Positions 7,648 through 14,590 of a stretch of 64,000 nt of DNA are shown here, in pieces; positions within the stretch are counted from its first letter, which is position 1, and each line of letters begins with the position of its first letter. Both the position numbers and the translations under genes were made by a program. The stretch is from contig JAZUIN010000065.1 of the NCBI GenBank assembly GCA_045642225.1, positions 26,254-90,253 on the forward strand, written 5' to 3'. The notes beneath the pieces are model-generated. The model was given only the letters and a program-made list of their open reading frames with translations, had not been told where the DNA came from and ran no database searches. The DNA is from RUG191 sp045642225 (lineage in GTDB: Bacteria > Bacillota > Clostridia > Lachnospirales > Lachnospiraceae).

Positions 7648-9591
7648 ATGACAGAATTTGATAAGAATACTAGAATAAGTGAAATAGAAAATAGATTATC
7701 CCAGCTGCCTCAAGGAACTTTGACATATAAGACGATAAAGGGTAAGAAACAACCATACCTTCAGAGAACGGAAAATGGTAAAAGTGTAAGCTATTACATC
7801 AAACTCGAGAATAGAGAACAGATTTTGATGGAAATTGAAGAGAGAAATGAACTTCTAGATGAGCTTTCTCATCTAAAGAAATATCATTATAAGATAGCGG
7901 AGATTTTATCGCGTCAGCCGAGAATGAAAGTGGAGTATGGAATTGGATATCAGGATTTTGCACAGTTGATAGAGTCTGAAGCACTTTATATAGACAAGAC
8001 AGATTTTATTGAAGAATGGTGGGAGTCTAAGGATCCTATTACACTAATAACACGGCCTAGAAGATTTGGAAAGACCTTGATGTTGAGTACAGTAGATTAT
8101 TTTTTTTCTTCTAGTTATGCGAATCAGAAGAAGTTATTTGCAGGTCTTAAAGTGTGGAAAAATAAGGATTTAAGAAAGCAAATGGGGGACCATCAAGTTG
8201 TGTTTTTTTCTTTTGGATCGGTAAAAGGGGAGCGATTCGAGGATTCCGTTTGGACGATATGTAATATCTTATGGCGCGTATATGATGATTTTAGTTATCT
8301 TTCTGATAATCCAATATATTGCAAATACAAAGAGGGGGTGGCGAACAATGACAGCCGGTACGTGGAAGATGCAATTGTGATGTTGTGTAAGGCAATTTAT
8401 GATTATTGTGGTCAAATGCCTCTTGTTCTATTAGACGAGTATGATACGCCTATTCAGGAAGCATTCCTAAGCGGATATTGGGATGAAATGATAAGTTTTA
8501 TAAGAAGGTTTTTTAATGCGAGTTTTAAAACCAATAATTATTTGGGTAAGACACTGATGACGGGTATAGCCAGAATTTCAAAGGAATCGTTATTTTCTGA
8601 TTTAAATAACTTATCGGTATATACTGTGACTTCCGATAAATACGCAAAGTATTTTGGGTTTACAGAGCAGGAAGTTGACGATATTTTAGATTTTGGAAGC
8701 ATAGAAGAAAAGCAAAAGGTCAAAGATTTTTACGATGGTTTTTCCTTTGGAGGTGAAAAAAGTATTTTTAATCCTTGGTCGATTTTATGTTATGCGAGAG
8801 AGAGGCTGTTTAAGTGTTTTTGGATTCATACCGGTGGAACATCTTTAATTAGTAAATTGATTTTACAGGGGGACAATAATTTAAAGCTAGATATTGAAGC
8901 TTTGCTAAGAGGAGAAAGTATTCACAAAAAAATAGATGAGAATATAACCTTTGATGAATTGTATAAGGTTAGTGAGACAATTTGGCCGTTGCTTTTATGC
9001 ACAGGATATTTAAAGGCAGAAAATATTAAATATGAGCTTGACGTAGAGTGTGATTTGTCGGTTACGAATCAAGAGACTGTATTGTTATTTAGGGATATGG
9101 TTGAGAAATGGTTTGGACAGGTGAATACAGAGTACAATAACTTTTGCAAATATTTACTCGAGGATGACGTTGAGGGCATGGAAGAATTCGTTAATTATGT
9201 GGCGTTAAGTATGGTTAGTTTTTTTGATGTTGGTAAACGACCTTCTGAGATGGAGCCAGAAAGGTTTTATCATGGACTAGTTCTGGGAATGATGGTCACA
9301 CTTCGAGATAGGTATAGTATTACTTCAAACAGGGAAAGCGGTCGAGGAAGATATGATATTATGCTTTGCCCTTTGGAGGAGAATCTACCTGCGATTATCA
9401 TTGAATTTAAGGTATTTAATCCGAAGAAAGAGCAGTCGCTAGAAGAAACGGCAGAGAATGCGCTTTCGCAAATTATAGATAAAAATTATGAGCAAAAACT
9501 TGTTGATCATGGTATTCCTGAGGATAGAATCAGAATGTATGGATTTGGATTTAGAGGAAAGGAGGTCGTAGTAAGAAGTGATAAAAGATGA
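7648..9591 (+). CDS. AAA-ATPase-like/PD-(D/E)XK nuclease fusion (PF09820/PF08011 type)
   Basis: A 647-residue protein starting at ATG 7648, which has GGAGA six bases upstream; an upstream ATG (7633) and a TTG (7579) in the same frame lack a ribosome site. Residues ~1-80 are an extra N-terminal domain with a TIKGKKQPYLQ block and a helical end. The AAA-like part begins near IGYQDF and includes the degenerate P-loop RPRRFGKT (136-143) and Walker B LLDEYD (D263-E264). The C-terminal nuclease-like part has RYDI (Asp570) and IIEFKV (Glu586, Lys588), a complete D...ExK. Family role is unsettled; similar proteins are abundant in gut Firmicutes and Bacteroidetes and suspected in mobile-element or defence functions. 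The downstream gene overlaps it by 14 bp. Confidence 0.85.
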   Translation: MTEFDKNTRISEIENRLSQLPQGTLTYKTIKGKKQPYLQRTENGKSVSYYIKLENREQILMEIEERNELLDELSHLKKYHYKIAEILSRQPRMKVEYGIGYQDFAQLIESEALYIDKTDFIEEWWESKDPITLITRPRRFGKTLMLSTVDYFFSSSYANQKKLFAGLKVWKNKDLRKQMGDHQVVFFSFGSVKGERFEDSVWTICNILWRVYDDFSYLSDNPIYCKYKEGVANNDSRYVEDAIVMLCKAIYDYCGQMPLVLLDEYDTPIQEAFLSGYWDEMISFIRRFFNASFKTNNYLGKTLMTGIARISKESLFSDLNNLSVYTVTSDKYAKYFGFTEQEVDDILDFGSIEEKQKVKDFYDGFSFGGEKSIFNPWSILCYARERLFKCFWIHTGGTSLISKLILQGDNNLKLDIEALLRGESIHKKIDENITFDELYKVSETIWPLLLCTGYLKAENIKYELDVECDLSVTNQETVLLFRDMVEKWFGQVNTEYNNFCKYLLEDDVEGMEEFVNYVALSMVSFFDVGKRPSEMEPERFYHGLVLGMMVTLRDRYSITSNRESGRGRYDIMLCPLEENLPAIIIEFKVFNPKKEQSLEETAENALSQIIDKNYEQKLVDHGIPEDRIRMYGFGFRGKEVVVRSDKR

Positions 9592-10015
9592 AATAGAAAA
9601 ACAAAGAGAATTCACTATTCGCAGAGAGGCGGCACTTGAATATGCAAAAAAATTATCGCCAAATGAATATGGTTTTTTCTTATTAACATTTAAAAAGTAT
9701 GGAGATCTTTATGTTGAAATTGTGTTAGGAGGAGGTAAAACATATAATGATTTCTCTGAGAAGATTGAATATTTTGCGTATATAAATGCAAGAGAGATTA
9801 ATGATTGCGGAATAAATGTTGATGAAGAAATAAAATCAGCTGCACGATTTGAAGACGCGCTAAAGTTTTATTTTAAATTCTATGTCGATAGAGTCGCAGA
9901 AGTGTCAAGCAAAGGCTATGATTGGGATGTGATATGTGAAATGTTAAGAGGAACTAAAAAATTTACAAATCTTATTAGGCCTCTTGTGGATAATAAAATT
10001 ACTGAAGAAATATGA
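9578..10015 (+). CDS. Hypothetical protein overlapping the AAA/nuclease gene
   Basis: A 145-residue protein starting at GTG 9578 behind AAAGGAGG and overlapping the preceding gene by 14 bp, so the two are translationally linked. It is charged and mostly helical by composition, with no signal peptide, membrane segment or motif that I recognise. The position suggests a partner of the AAA/PD-(D/E)XK protein. No function can be named. Confidence 0.55.
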   Translation: MIKDEIEKQREFTIRREAALEYAKKLSPNEYGFFLLTFKKYGDLYVEIVLGGGKTYNDFSEKIEYFAYINAREINDCGINVDEEIKSAARFEDALKFYFKFYVDRVAEVSSKGYDWDVICEMLRGTKKFTNLIRPLVDNKITEEI

Positions 10016-10040
10016 AAAGTTTATTGAAATATGAAAGAAT

Positions 10041-10244
10041 ATGAAATTAACTATAGTTAACATTTTTAGATTGGAAGAGTTGTTAGATGAATACGTATAT
10101 CGAAAAATCTGGAGTGACTTAACAGAAATTGAAAAGAAGATAATAGGTGTTATTCCGGATGAAGGAACTATTAAAACATCAAATTTATGTGAGTCTGCAG
10201 GTGTAACACCACAGGTTTTTTCTAAGTATAAAAAAATTTGGTGA
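10041..10244 (+). pseudogene. Fragment resembling the winged-helix end of an ATPase
   Basis: 67 codons. The stretch WSDLTEIEKKIIGVI followed by GTIKTSNLCESAGVT resembles the C-terminal winged-helix segment found after STAND/archaeal-type ATPase domains. The ATPase itself is missing and the frame stops abruptly, so it is probably a remnant. It could instead be a small unknown gene; there is no clear ribosome site before ATG 10041. Confidence 0.35.
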
Positions 10245-10332
10245 CTGACTCTGTATTTAAATTATTAACAGTTTCTTAATTTTATTAACACTTTATAAAC
10301 GCTTTATTAAATTTTTATTAAATCTACCTGTA

Positions 10333-10373
10333 TAAGATTGACGAGCACAATTTATGGTGCTAGTATAATCTTA
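10333..10373 (+). other. Long imperfect inverted repeat upstream of the Rpn remnant
   Basis: TAAGATT near 10333 pairs with AATCTTA ending at 10373, and AGCAC pairs with GTGCT inside it. It holds the same place as the 3716-3749 hairpin in copy A. TTGACG (10338) and TAGTAT/TATAAT (10361-10369) overlap it, so it may cover a promoter. Confidence 0.45.
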
Positions 10374-10456
10374 AGCAGAAAATTCATATATCCAATGGCT
10401 TTTTAGACATTGAGAATCACGTTATATAGTCTATTTATAATCTATAATCGAATATT

Positions 10457-10539
10457 CCTGCTTGAATCACATTTTACAAATTTAAAGCAGGGATAGTTAA
10501 TTAGATATAGTTGTCAAAGTCCCTGCGGAAAGGAGATTT
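10457..10539 (+). promoter_or_regulatory. Structured 5' leader with mutually exclusive stems (divergent copy)
   Basis: Stem 1 pairs CCTGCTT (10457-10463) with AAGCAGG (10485-10491). Stem 2 pairs GCAGGGA (10487-10493) with TCCCTGC (10520-10526). GCAGG is shared, so the stems exclude each other, as in the other two leaders. Spacers and several paired bases differ from copy A while pairing is kept. AAAGGAG (10529-10535) and ATG 10540 follow. Confidence 0.5.
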
Positions 10540-10800
10540 ATGGCAACAAACAGACAATATAAGAGTAGTGTATAGACGGAGATAGTAGAGATGACAGCAT
10601 TAGATTATTCGTTTGAGAGACAAATTGAAATGGCGACTAAGGATAATTATGAGAGAGGGATAGAGCGTGGCCTGAAAACTGGAATTTTGCAAGGAGCTAC
10701 AGATGCAATAACAGGATTGATTAAAGATAACCAGATTTCTATGCAAGAAGGTGCAAAGCGTCTTAACATTTCCGAAGCTGAACTTAAGAAGATGTTATAA
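10540..10800 (+). pseudogene. Shrunken Rpn-family gene with in-frame stop
   Basis: ATG 10540 follows AAAGGAG and encodes MATNRQYKSSV, a typical start for Rpn-family proteins of this group. A TAG stop follows at 10573-10575. In the same frame the reading resumes with an ATG at 10591 (behind GGAGATAG) and encodes the charged linker and the complete tail ending ISEAELKKML. The nuclease core is gone, apparently by an in-frame internal deletion. A 69-residue tail peptide could still be made from 10591. The MNT gene follows after 12 bp. Confidence 0.7.
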
Positions 10801-10812
10801 GGAGGTTTTTAT

Positions 10813-11151
10813 ATGCCACAAACAATACAAAACTTGATTGAACAATATGTGTCGTTTATTTATGAAATATATGGATCTCATTTGCGTCAAGTAATCTTGT
10901 ATGGATCGTATGCTAGAGGCGATTATAATGCGGAGTCTGATGTTGACATTATGATTTTATTGGATATGTCGGATATGGATATTAAGGAATATAGACACCA
11001 ATTATCTGATATGACATTTGATTTTAATATGGATCATGATTTAGACATTAAGCCAATCGCTAAAAGTGAAGAGCATTATAAAAAGTGGGTTGAGAATTAT
11101 CCCTTTTATGCAAATGTCAATAGAGATGGGGTGACGTTGTATGCAGCATAG
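10813..11151 (+). CDS. MNT-type nucleotidyltransferase antitoxin
   Basis: A 112-residue minimal nucleotidyltransferase. The signature GSYARGDYNAESDVDI (residues 31-46) gives G-S followed by D43-x-D45, the metal-binding site. In MNT/HEPN (type VII-like) systems this protein neutralises the HEPN toxin, in characterised cases by adding AMP to it. It has an AGGAGG site and overlaps the HEPN gene by 11 bp, so the two are coupled. It lies directly behind the Rpn remnant. Confidence 0.85.
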   Translation: MPQTIQNLIEQYVSFIYEIYGSHLRQVILYGSYARGDYNAESDVDIMILLDMSDMDIKEYRHQLSDMTFDFNMDHDLDIKPIAKSEEHYKKWVENYPFYANVNRDGVTLYAA

Positions 11152-11566
11152 TGATACAGGGACGCAGAAGGATTTAGTGTTATATCGAATTGAAAGTGCC
11201 AAGGAAGATTTGAAATCAGCGAAAATTCTTCGTGAAGCAAATTTTTACAAAGGAGCAAATAATCGTGCATATTATGCGGTGTTTCATGCCATCAATGCAG
11301 TGCATGGGTTGAGAGGTGTAGCGTATAAAAGACACAAAGATGCAATTGCAAACTTTAATAAGGAATTTGTGAAAACAGAGATTTTTTCTAGAGAAATTGG
11401 AAGAAAGATTTCAAGTGTGGAAGAGATTCGACATGCTAGTGATTATGATGATTTTTATATTGCCACAGTAGAGGAAGTAGATGAACAAATCGATATTGCA
11501 GAAGAGTTTGTTCAAATGGTTGAGGAATATTGTTTGGAACAATTGAAATTATTGAATATGCTCTAA
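11141..11566 (+). CDS. HEPN-domain toxin
   Basis: A 141-residue HEPN protein (PF05168 type). The motif RAYYAVFHA provides Arg42 and His49 (R-x6-H), the RNase signature of HEPN proteins. By family it would be an RNA-cleaving toxin held in check by the overlapping MNT protein. The last codons and stop (…ATGCTCTAA at 11558-11566) run into the hairpin and leader of cassette copy B. The same sequence survives without the gene at ~3701-3726, showing that the pair was once adjacent to copy A too. Confidence 0.8.
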   Translation: MQHSDTGTQKDLVLYRIESAKEDLKSAKILREANFYKGANNRAYYAVFHAINAVHGLRGVAYKRHKDAIANFNKEFVKTEIFSREIGRKISSVEEIRHASDYDDFYIATVEEVDEQIDIAEEFVQMVEEYCLEQLKLLNML

Positions 11567-11590
11567 TCAGGTGTTACAATCTGATTAGAG
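11561..11590 (+). other. Hairpin overlapping the HEPN stop codon (copy B)
   Basis: CTCTAATCAG (11561-11570) pairs perfectly with CTGATTAGAG (11581-11590). It is the counterpart of 3716-3749 and is followed by a T-rich run and the conserved TTGATT/TATAAT promoter. Confidence 0.6.
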
Positions 11591-11642
11591 AATAAGTTTT
11601 CTTGATTCTATTTTCTAAATTTCAATATAATCTAAAAATCTA

Positions 11643-11718
11643 TGCTTAATTATTCATTAACTAAGCAGGATTTTTAAGAGTTAAACTCCTGCGAACAATT
11701 TCAAAGGAGGAGATTGAT
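11643..11718 (+). promoter_or_regulatory. Structured 5' leader with mutually exclusive stems (copy B)
   Basis: Nearly the same sequence as 3800-3872: TGCTTA (11643-11648) with TAAGCA (11662-11667), then GCAGGA (11665-11670) with TCCTGC (11687-11692), then AAAGGAGGAG. It is intact although the gene behind it is almost wholly deleted. Confidence 0.5.
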
Positions 11719-11802
11719 ATGATTAAAAATAACCAGATTTCTATGCAAGAAGGTGCAAAGCGTCTTAACATTTCCGAAGCTGAACTTAAGAAGATATTAT
11801 AA
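11719..11802 (+). pseudogene. 27-codon Rpn tail mini-ORF
   Basis: ATG 11719 with a good AGGAGG site opens a 27-codon frame ending SEAELKKIL. It equals the last 27 residues of the Rpn protein at 3873-4673, beginning at that protein's internal Met (codon at ~4591). It looks like what is left after deletion, but promoter, leader, ribosome site and frame are all intact, so a small peptide may be made. Confidence 0.55.
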
Positions 11803-11887
11803 ACAAACCTTACAAGAGTATGCCTTAATGATGCAAAAGAAGCGTCAGGAGCAAGAAGAGCAGAAAGTGAAAGGTTGGTTTGTATAG
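11803..11887 (+). pseudogene. 3' remnant of the flagellin-like gene
   Basis: This stretch matches the last ~28 codons of the flagellin-like gene (5364-5448), including the KVKGWFV end and TAG stop, with a few base changes. It is fused directly behind the Rpn tail stop. No start codon with a ribosome site is present. Confidence 0.75.
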
Positions 11888-11928
11888 ATATGACAATAAT
11901 TAACGTGAGTTTTGTGATTGTGAAACGT

Positions 11929-11965
11929 AAAAACCGCCACTCGGCAAAGTGACGGTTTTCTTAAG
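11929..11965 (+). terminator. Terminator-like hairpin after cassette copy B
   Basis: AAAACCG (11930-11936) and CACT (11938-11941) pair with AGTG (11948-11951) and CGGTTTT (11953-11959), with one C/A mismatch, followed by CTTAAG. Confidence 0.6.
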
Positions 11966-12101
11966 TTATAAAACTTAAAAATATAATCTTAATATTGAGA
12001 CAACCGCTTGCAACGGTACCTCTTTTTTATAATATAACATCATTATCATTTTTTCAATGGTGTTAGGAGTTTATTATGAGTATTAGTGATAAAATATTTG
12101 A

Positions 12102-12150
12102 AAAGTAGTAAAAAGTAGTAAAAAAATATAAAAGTAGTAAAAAGTAGTAA
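12102..12150. repeat. Four AAGTAGTAAA units
   Basis: Two pairs of the AAGTAGTAAA unit are separated by ~10 bp. Read on the minus strand they form the TTTACTACTT run just after the terminator stem of the flavoprotein gene. The unit also occurs at 7471-7491. Confidence 0.65.
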
Positions 12151-12175
12151 AATCTGCCACTTCACGTGGCGGATT
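12151..12175 (-). terminator. Terminator of the flavoprotein gene
   Basis: AATCTGCCAC (12151-12160) pairs with GTGGCGGATT (12166-12175) with one wobble. On the minus strand it lies just beyond the stop at 12185 and is followed by a T-rich run. Confidence 0.7.
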
Positions 12176-12184
12176 CACTAGTTT

Positions 12185-13117
12185 TTACTTCTCTTTTTCT
12201 TGCTTTCTCTTATCATTAATAATCTTCACATGTTCATCCGTAATAAGAGTTACATCATTTTCCTTTGCCCATTTTACGCAGCCATTAAGAACGGTTTTTA
12301 GAAATGGTCTAGGTACTTTGACGAAGTTCATTAACGCTTCATCTGTAAACTTGATATCTGGATCTGTACGATTTGCTGCGTACTTGATAGATTCAAGGTC
12401 AACTTCTTTAGGTGCCGGAATTGGTTCAGCTACAGGCTTTTTGAATTTTGGAAATGGTGTGTACCAGAAATTAGTAGAATCACGATAACCATAGTCTACT
12501 GGAACTGGTGGGAAATCATTCTTATTAACACCATTTACAATAGCATTGTAGTAGCGCTCTTTCATTAGAATTTTGTCAATGTATAGAATAAAATGTGCGC
12601 CATACTTGCTAGTTATTCCATTGAAGTCATTGTATGGACCAGGATGTCCATCATCGATATCTTCAAAGTTAAACTTCTTTGCGTCTTCTAGGTCACTTGC
12701 CCAGTGACATTCAAATACTTGAAATGCACTTTTGATGACTTGTGGTCTGTCTTTATCGCTTGGGTCCGCAATTCCGTCTTCCATTTCGAAATTAAGATCT
12801 GGCATCTTTTCTTCTGATGGTCCAGGAAAACCGAGTCTTACAGCTTCCTTAAAACTTGCTTTGTCGTCTGTAATGAAGTTAATTGCACATTTTCCACGCT
12901 GTAAAAGGTTACGGCAAGTGTTAGACGTATTTCTGCATTCTAGCAACATTGCGTAGCGATCTTTCCCTGCGATGTAGTAAGGAAAGCATAGTGAATAAGA
13001 GCCGATATTGAGGCTGCCATCAGGATTCACAGTGCTTATACATACAGTTGGCATTGGAAAAAATGACGATGTTTGATAGAAATTATCTACAATTCTTAAA
13101 TCTTTAAATGAACTCAT
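12185..13117 (-). CDS. Flavin reductase-like protein with PCP_red-like C-terminal domain
   Basis: A 310-residue protein. The first ~200 residues match the FMN-binding split-barrel flavin reductase/DIM6-NTAB type (PTVCISTVNPDGSLNIGSYS near the start; CRNTSNTCRNLLQRGKCAINF). The last ~65 residues (from ~242, NRTDPDIKFTDEAL to THE end) resemble the PCP_red helical domain, with KVPRPFLKTVLNGCVKWAKEN and a TDEHV helix. By family it binds FMN and may reduce flavin or a small molecule; the C-terminal piece may mediate interaction. On the minus strand the start follows GGGGAGG, and TATAAT (13155-13150) lies ~33 bp upstream. It is divergent from the DUF3990 gene across 143 bp. Confidence 0.75.
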   Translation of the reverse strand: MSSFKDLRIVDNFYQTSSFFPMPTVCISTVNPDGSLNIGSYSLCFPYYIAGKDRYAMLLECRNTSNTCRNLLQRGKCAINFITDDKASFKEAVRLGFPGPSEEKMPDLNFEMEDGIADPSDKDRPQVIKSAFQVFECHWASDLEDAKKFNFEDIDDGHPGPYNDFNGITSKYGAHFILYIDKILMKERYYNAIVNGVNKNDFPPVPVDYGYRDSTNFWYTPFPKFKKPVAEPIPAPKEVDLESIKYAANRTDPDIKFTDEALMNFVKVPRPFLKTVLNGCVKWAKENDVTLITDEHVKIINDKRKQEKEK

Positions 13118-13260
13118 AATAAAACCTCCCCTTTGATTATGATATAGGTATTATAACACAACAGATATTTACAAAATAGGTATTAAATTTAGCTTAATAG
13201 TGTTATTATATTATTAGTGTTTAAAATGTAATTAATAAGGGCTTTTACAAGGAGGAAATA

Positions 13261-13911
13261 ATGGCAACGTTTTTTCATGGTGCAAATAAGATAATAGAGA
13301 GACCTACTACAGATATGATTCATTATGCATGTGGATTAGGACAAGGCTTTTATCTAACATCAGATTTTAATAGAGGTAAAGAATATGCAGTATCCCTCAA
13401 GGAGGATGGATATGTATCTGAGTACGCATTGAATCTTGACGATTATAAGGTTTTAGATCTACAAGATGATAAATATAGTCCGCTTAATTGGGTGGCTTTG
13501 CTTGCGGCTAATCGTCCAATAGATGTTGAGTCAAGAGAAGCATTAAATGCTAAGCATTTCTTAATTGACAACTATACTCCCAAAGGGGTATATGACATTG
13601 TTGTAGGCTGCAGATGTGATGGTGTATATACTAGAGTTGCGACAGATTTTATCAACGGTAAGCTTAGTTATAGGAATTTGTGTCGTATGCTTAATGTTGG
13701 CGATGCAGATATACAGGTTGCAATTCTTAAGGATAGAGTAATTTCGGATTTGGAATTTAAGGGCTCGACTTATATATCTGCTGACGAAGTTTTTCCAAAG
13801 AAAGAACGCAATAATATCAAGAAGCTAGAGAGTTATAACAAGCGACTTAACGCAACGATTAAAGAAGGCGATAAGTTTATCTTTGATATTATGAATAACG
13901 AGGTGAGATAG
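13261..13911 (+). CDS. DUF3990 (ADP-ribosyltransferase-like) protein, probable toxin
   Basis: A 216-residue protein matching DUF3990: FFHGA with His6, GLGQGFYLTSDFNRGKEYA with Tyr31, and a QVAILKDRVISDLEF end. DUF3990 is thought to belong to the ADP-ribosyltransferase superfamily, where the early His and the Tyr of GFYLT are the first two residues of the H-Y-[QE] triad; Gln in QVAIL may be the third. It starts at ATG 13261 behind AAGGAGG and is one base from the next gene, which ends in a helix-turn-helix. The arrangement is that of a toxin followed by antitoxin/autoregulator. Activity is inferred. Confidence 0.75.
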   Translation: MATFFHGANKIIERPTTDMIHYACGLGQGFYLTSDFNRGKEYAVSLKEDGYVSEYALNLDDYKVLDLQDDKYSPLNWVALLAANRPIDVESREALNAKHFLIDNYTPKGVYDIVVGCRCDGVYTRVATDFINGKLSYRNLCRMLNVGDADIQVAILKDRVISDLEFKGSTYISADEVFPKKERNNIKKLESYNKRLNATIKEGDKFIFDIMNNEVR

Positions 13912-13912
13912 T

Positions 13913-14587
13913 ATGGGAGCATATAATAAGATATATTTGGAAAATGTAAAACACAACTTCGGTGCAATGCTTGACTGTGGAATAAATGTATTAGGATTTG
14001 ATAATAAGACTTTCTATAATATGTTTCTTGCATCAACAATTTCAGGCAAAATCAATCGAGGAGATTGTTATAATGTATGTACTCTTGGAGGAGTAGAGCT
14101 AGCAGAGCTTGTCGTTAATCAAGCGATGAATAATACAAAGTATGTTCATGTGAAGAAGGCTGCGGACCCATCCTTTAATGAGAGATTAGATAATGCGATT
14201 GTTCATGTGAATTCGCCAGAGTATTGGGCAGGAACTATTATTGCTGAATATGCTTGGGAGAAGAACATTTCTTATCAAGAACTTAATAAGTATGTATCAA
14301 TAGATGATTTTGTATCGTTATATGATTCTTTTGGAAATGTGGATTCAATGATGATAAGAATACAGTTAGATGAAATGTTTGACAAAGCCAAAGAAGTTTC
14401 TAATCTCAAATCTAGAAGAGAATTGATGGAATTGTCTCAGAAAGAATTGGCAGAAGCAAGCGATGTTCCACTTAGAACTATTCAACAATATGAACAGCGT
14501 CAGAAGAACATCAATAATGCCAAAGTGTCATATTTGATTAGTCTATCATCCGTATTAAAGTGTGATGTTAGAGATATAATGGAGTAG
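13913..14587 (+). CDS. XRE-type HTH protein paired with DUF3990, probable antitoxin
   Basis: A 224-residue protein. Residues 1-~160 are an unrecognised domain that may correspond to the DUF3791-like partner seen next to DUF3990 genes. Residues 165-224 are an XRE/Cro-type helix-turn-helix: LMELSQKELAEASDVPLRTI then QQYEQ and a final SVLKCDVRDIME. It begins one base after the DUF3990 stop, so the two are cotranscribed. Probable roles are neutralising the DUF3990 protein and repressing the operon. Both are inferences from order and domain content. Confidence 0.7.
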   Translation: MGAYNKIYLENVKHNFGAMLDCGINVLGFDNKTFYNMFLASTISGKINRGDCYNVCTLGGVELAELVVNQAMNNTKYVHVKKAADPSFNERLDNAIVHVNSPEYWAGTIIAEYAWEKNISYQELNKYVSIDDFVSLYDSFGNVDSMMIRIQLDEMFDKAKEVSNLKSRRELMELSQKELAEASDVPLRTIQQYEQRQKNINNAKVSYLISLSSVLKCDVRDIME

Positions 14588-14590
14588 GAA

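Larger units (their letters stand above)
10295..12150. repeat. Cassette copy B: eroded leader-Rpn-MNT-HEPN-leader-Rpn-flagellin array
   Basis: In order: the AAACGCTTTATTAAATTTTT block, a leader, a shrunken Rpn gene (10540-10800), the MNT/HEPN pair, a second leader (11643-11718), only the last 27 codons of an Rpn gene (11719-11802), only the last ~28 codons of the flagellin-like gene (to 11887), and trailing blocks shared with copy A. Deletion joints sit at short homologies: the Rpn stop TAA (4671-4673) against TAA at 5361-5363 inside the flagellin-like gene gives the joint seen at 11800-11802. The 618 bp without an intact gene after the HEPN stop consist of these remnants, a hairpin, and the AAGTAGTAAA repeats. 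Confidence 0.8.

Noticed and set aside
10410..10448. TTGAGA with TATAAT as a promoter of the Rpn remnant
   Set aside because: The spacer is 20 bp to the nearer TATAAT and longer to the other; too weak to call.
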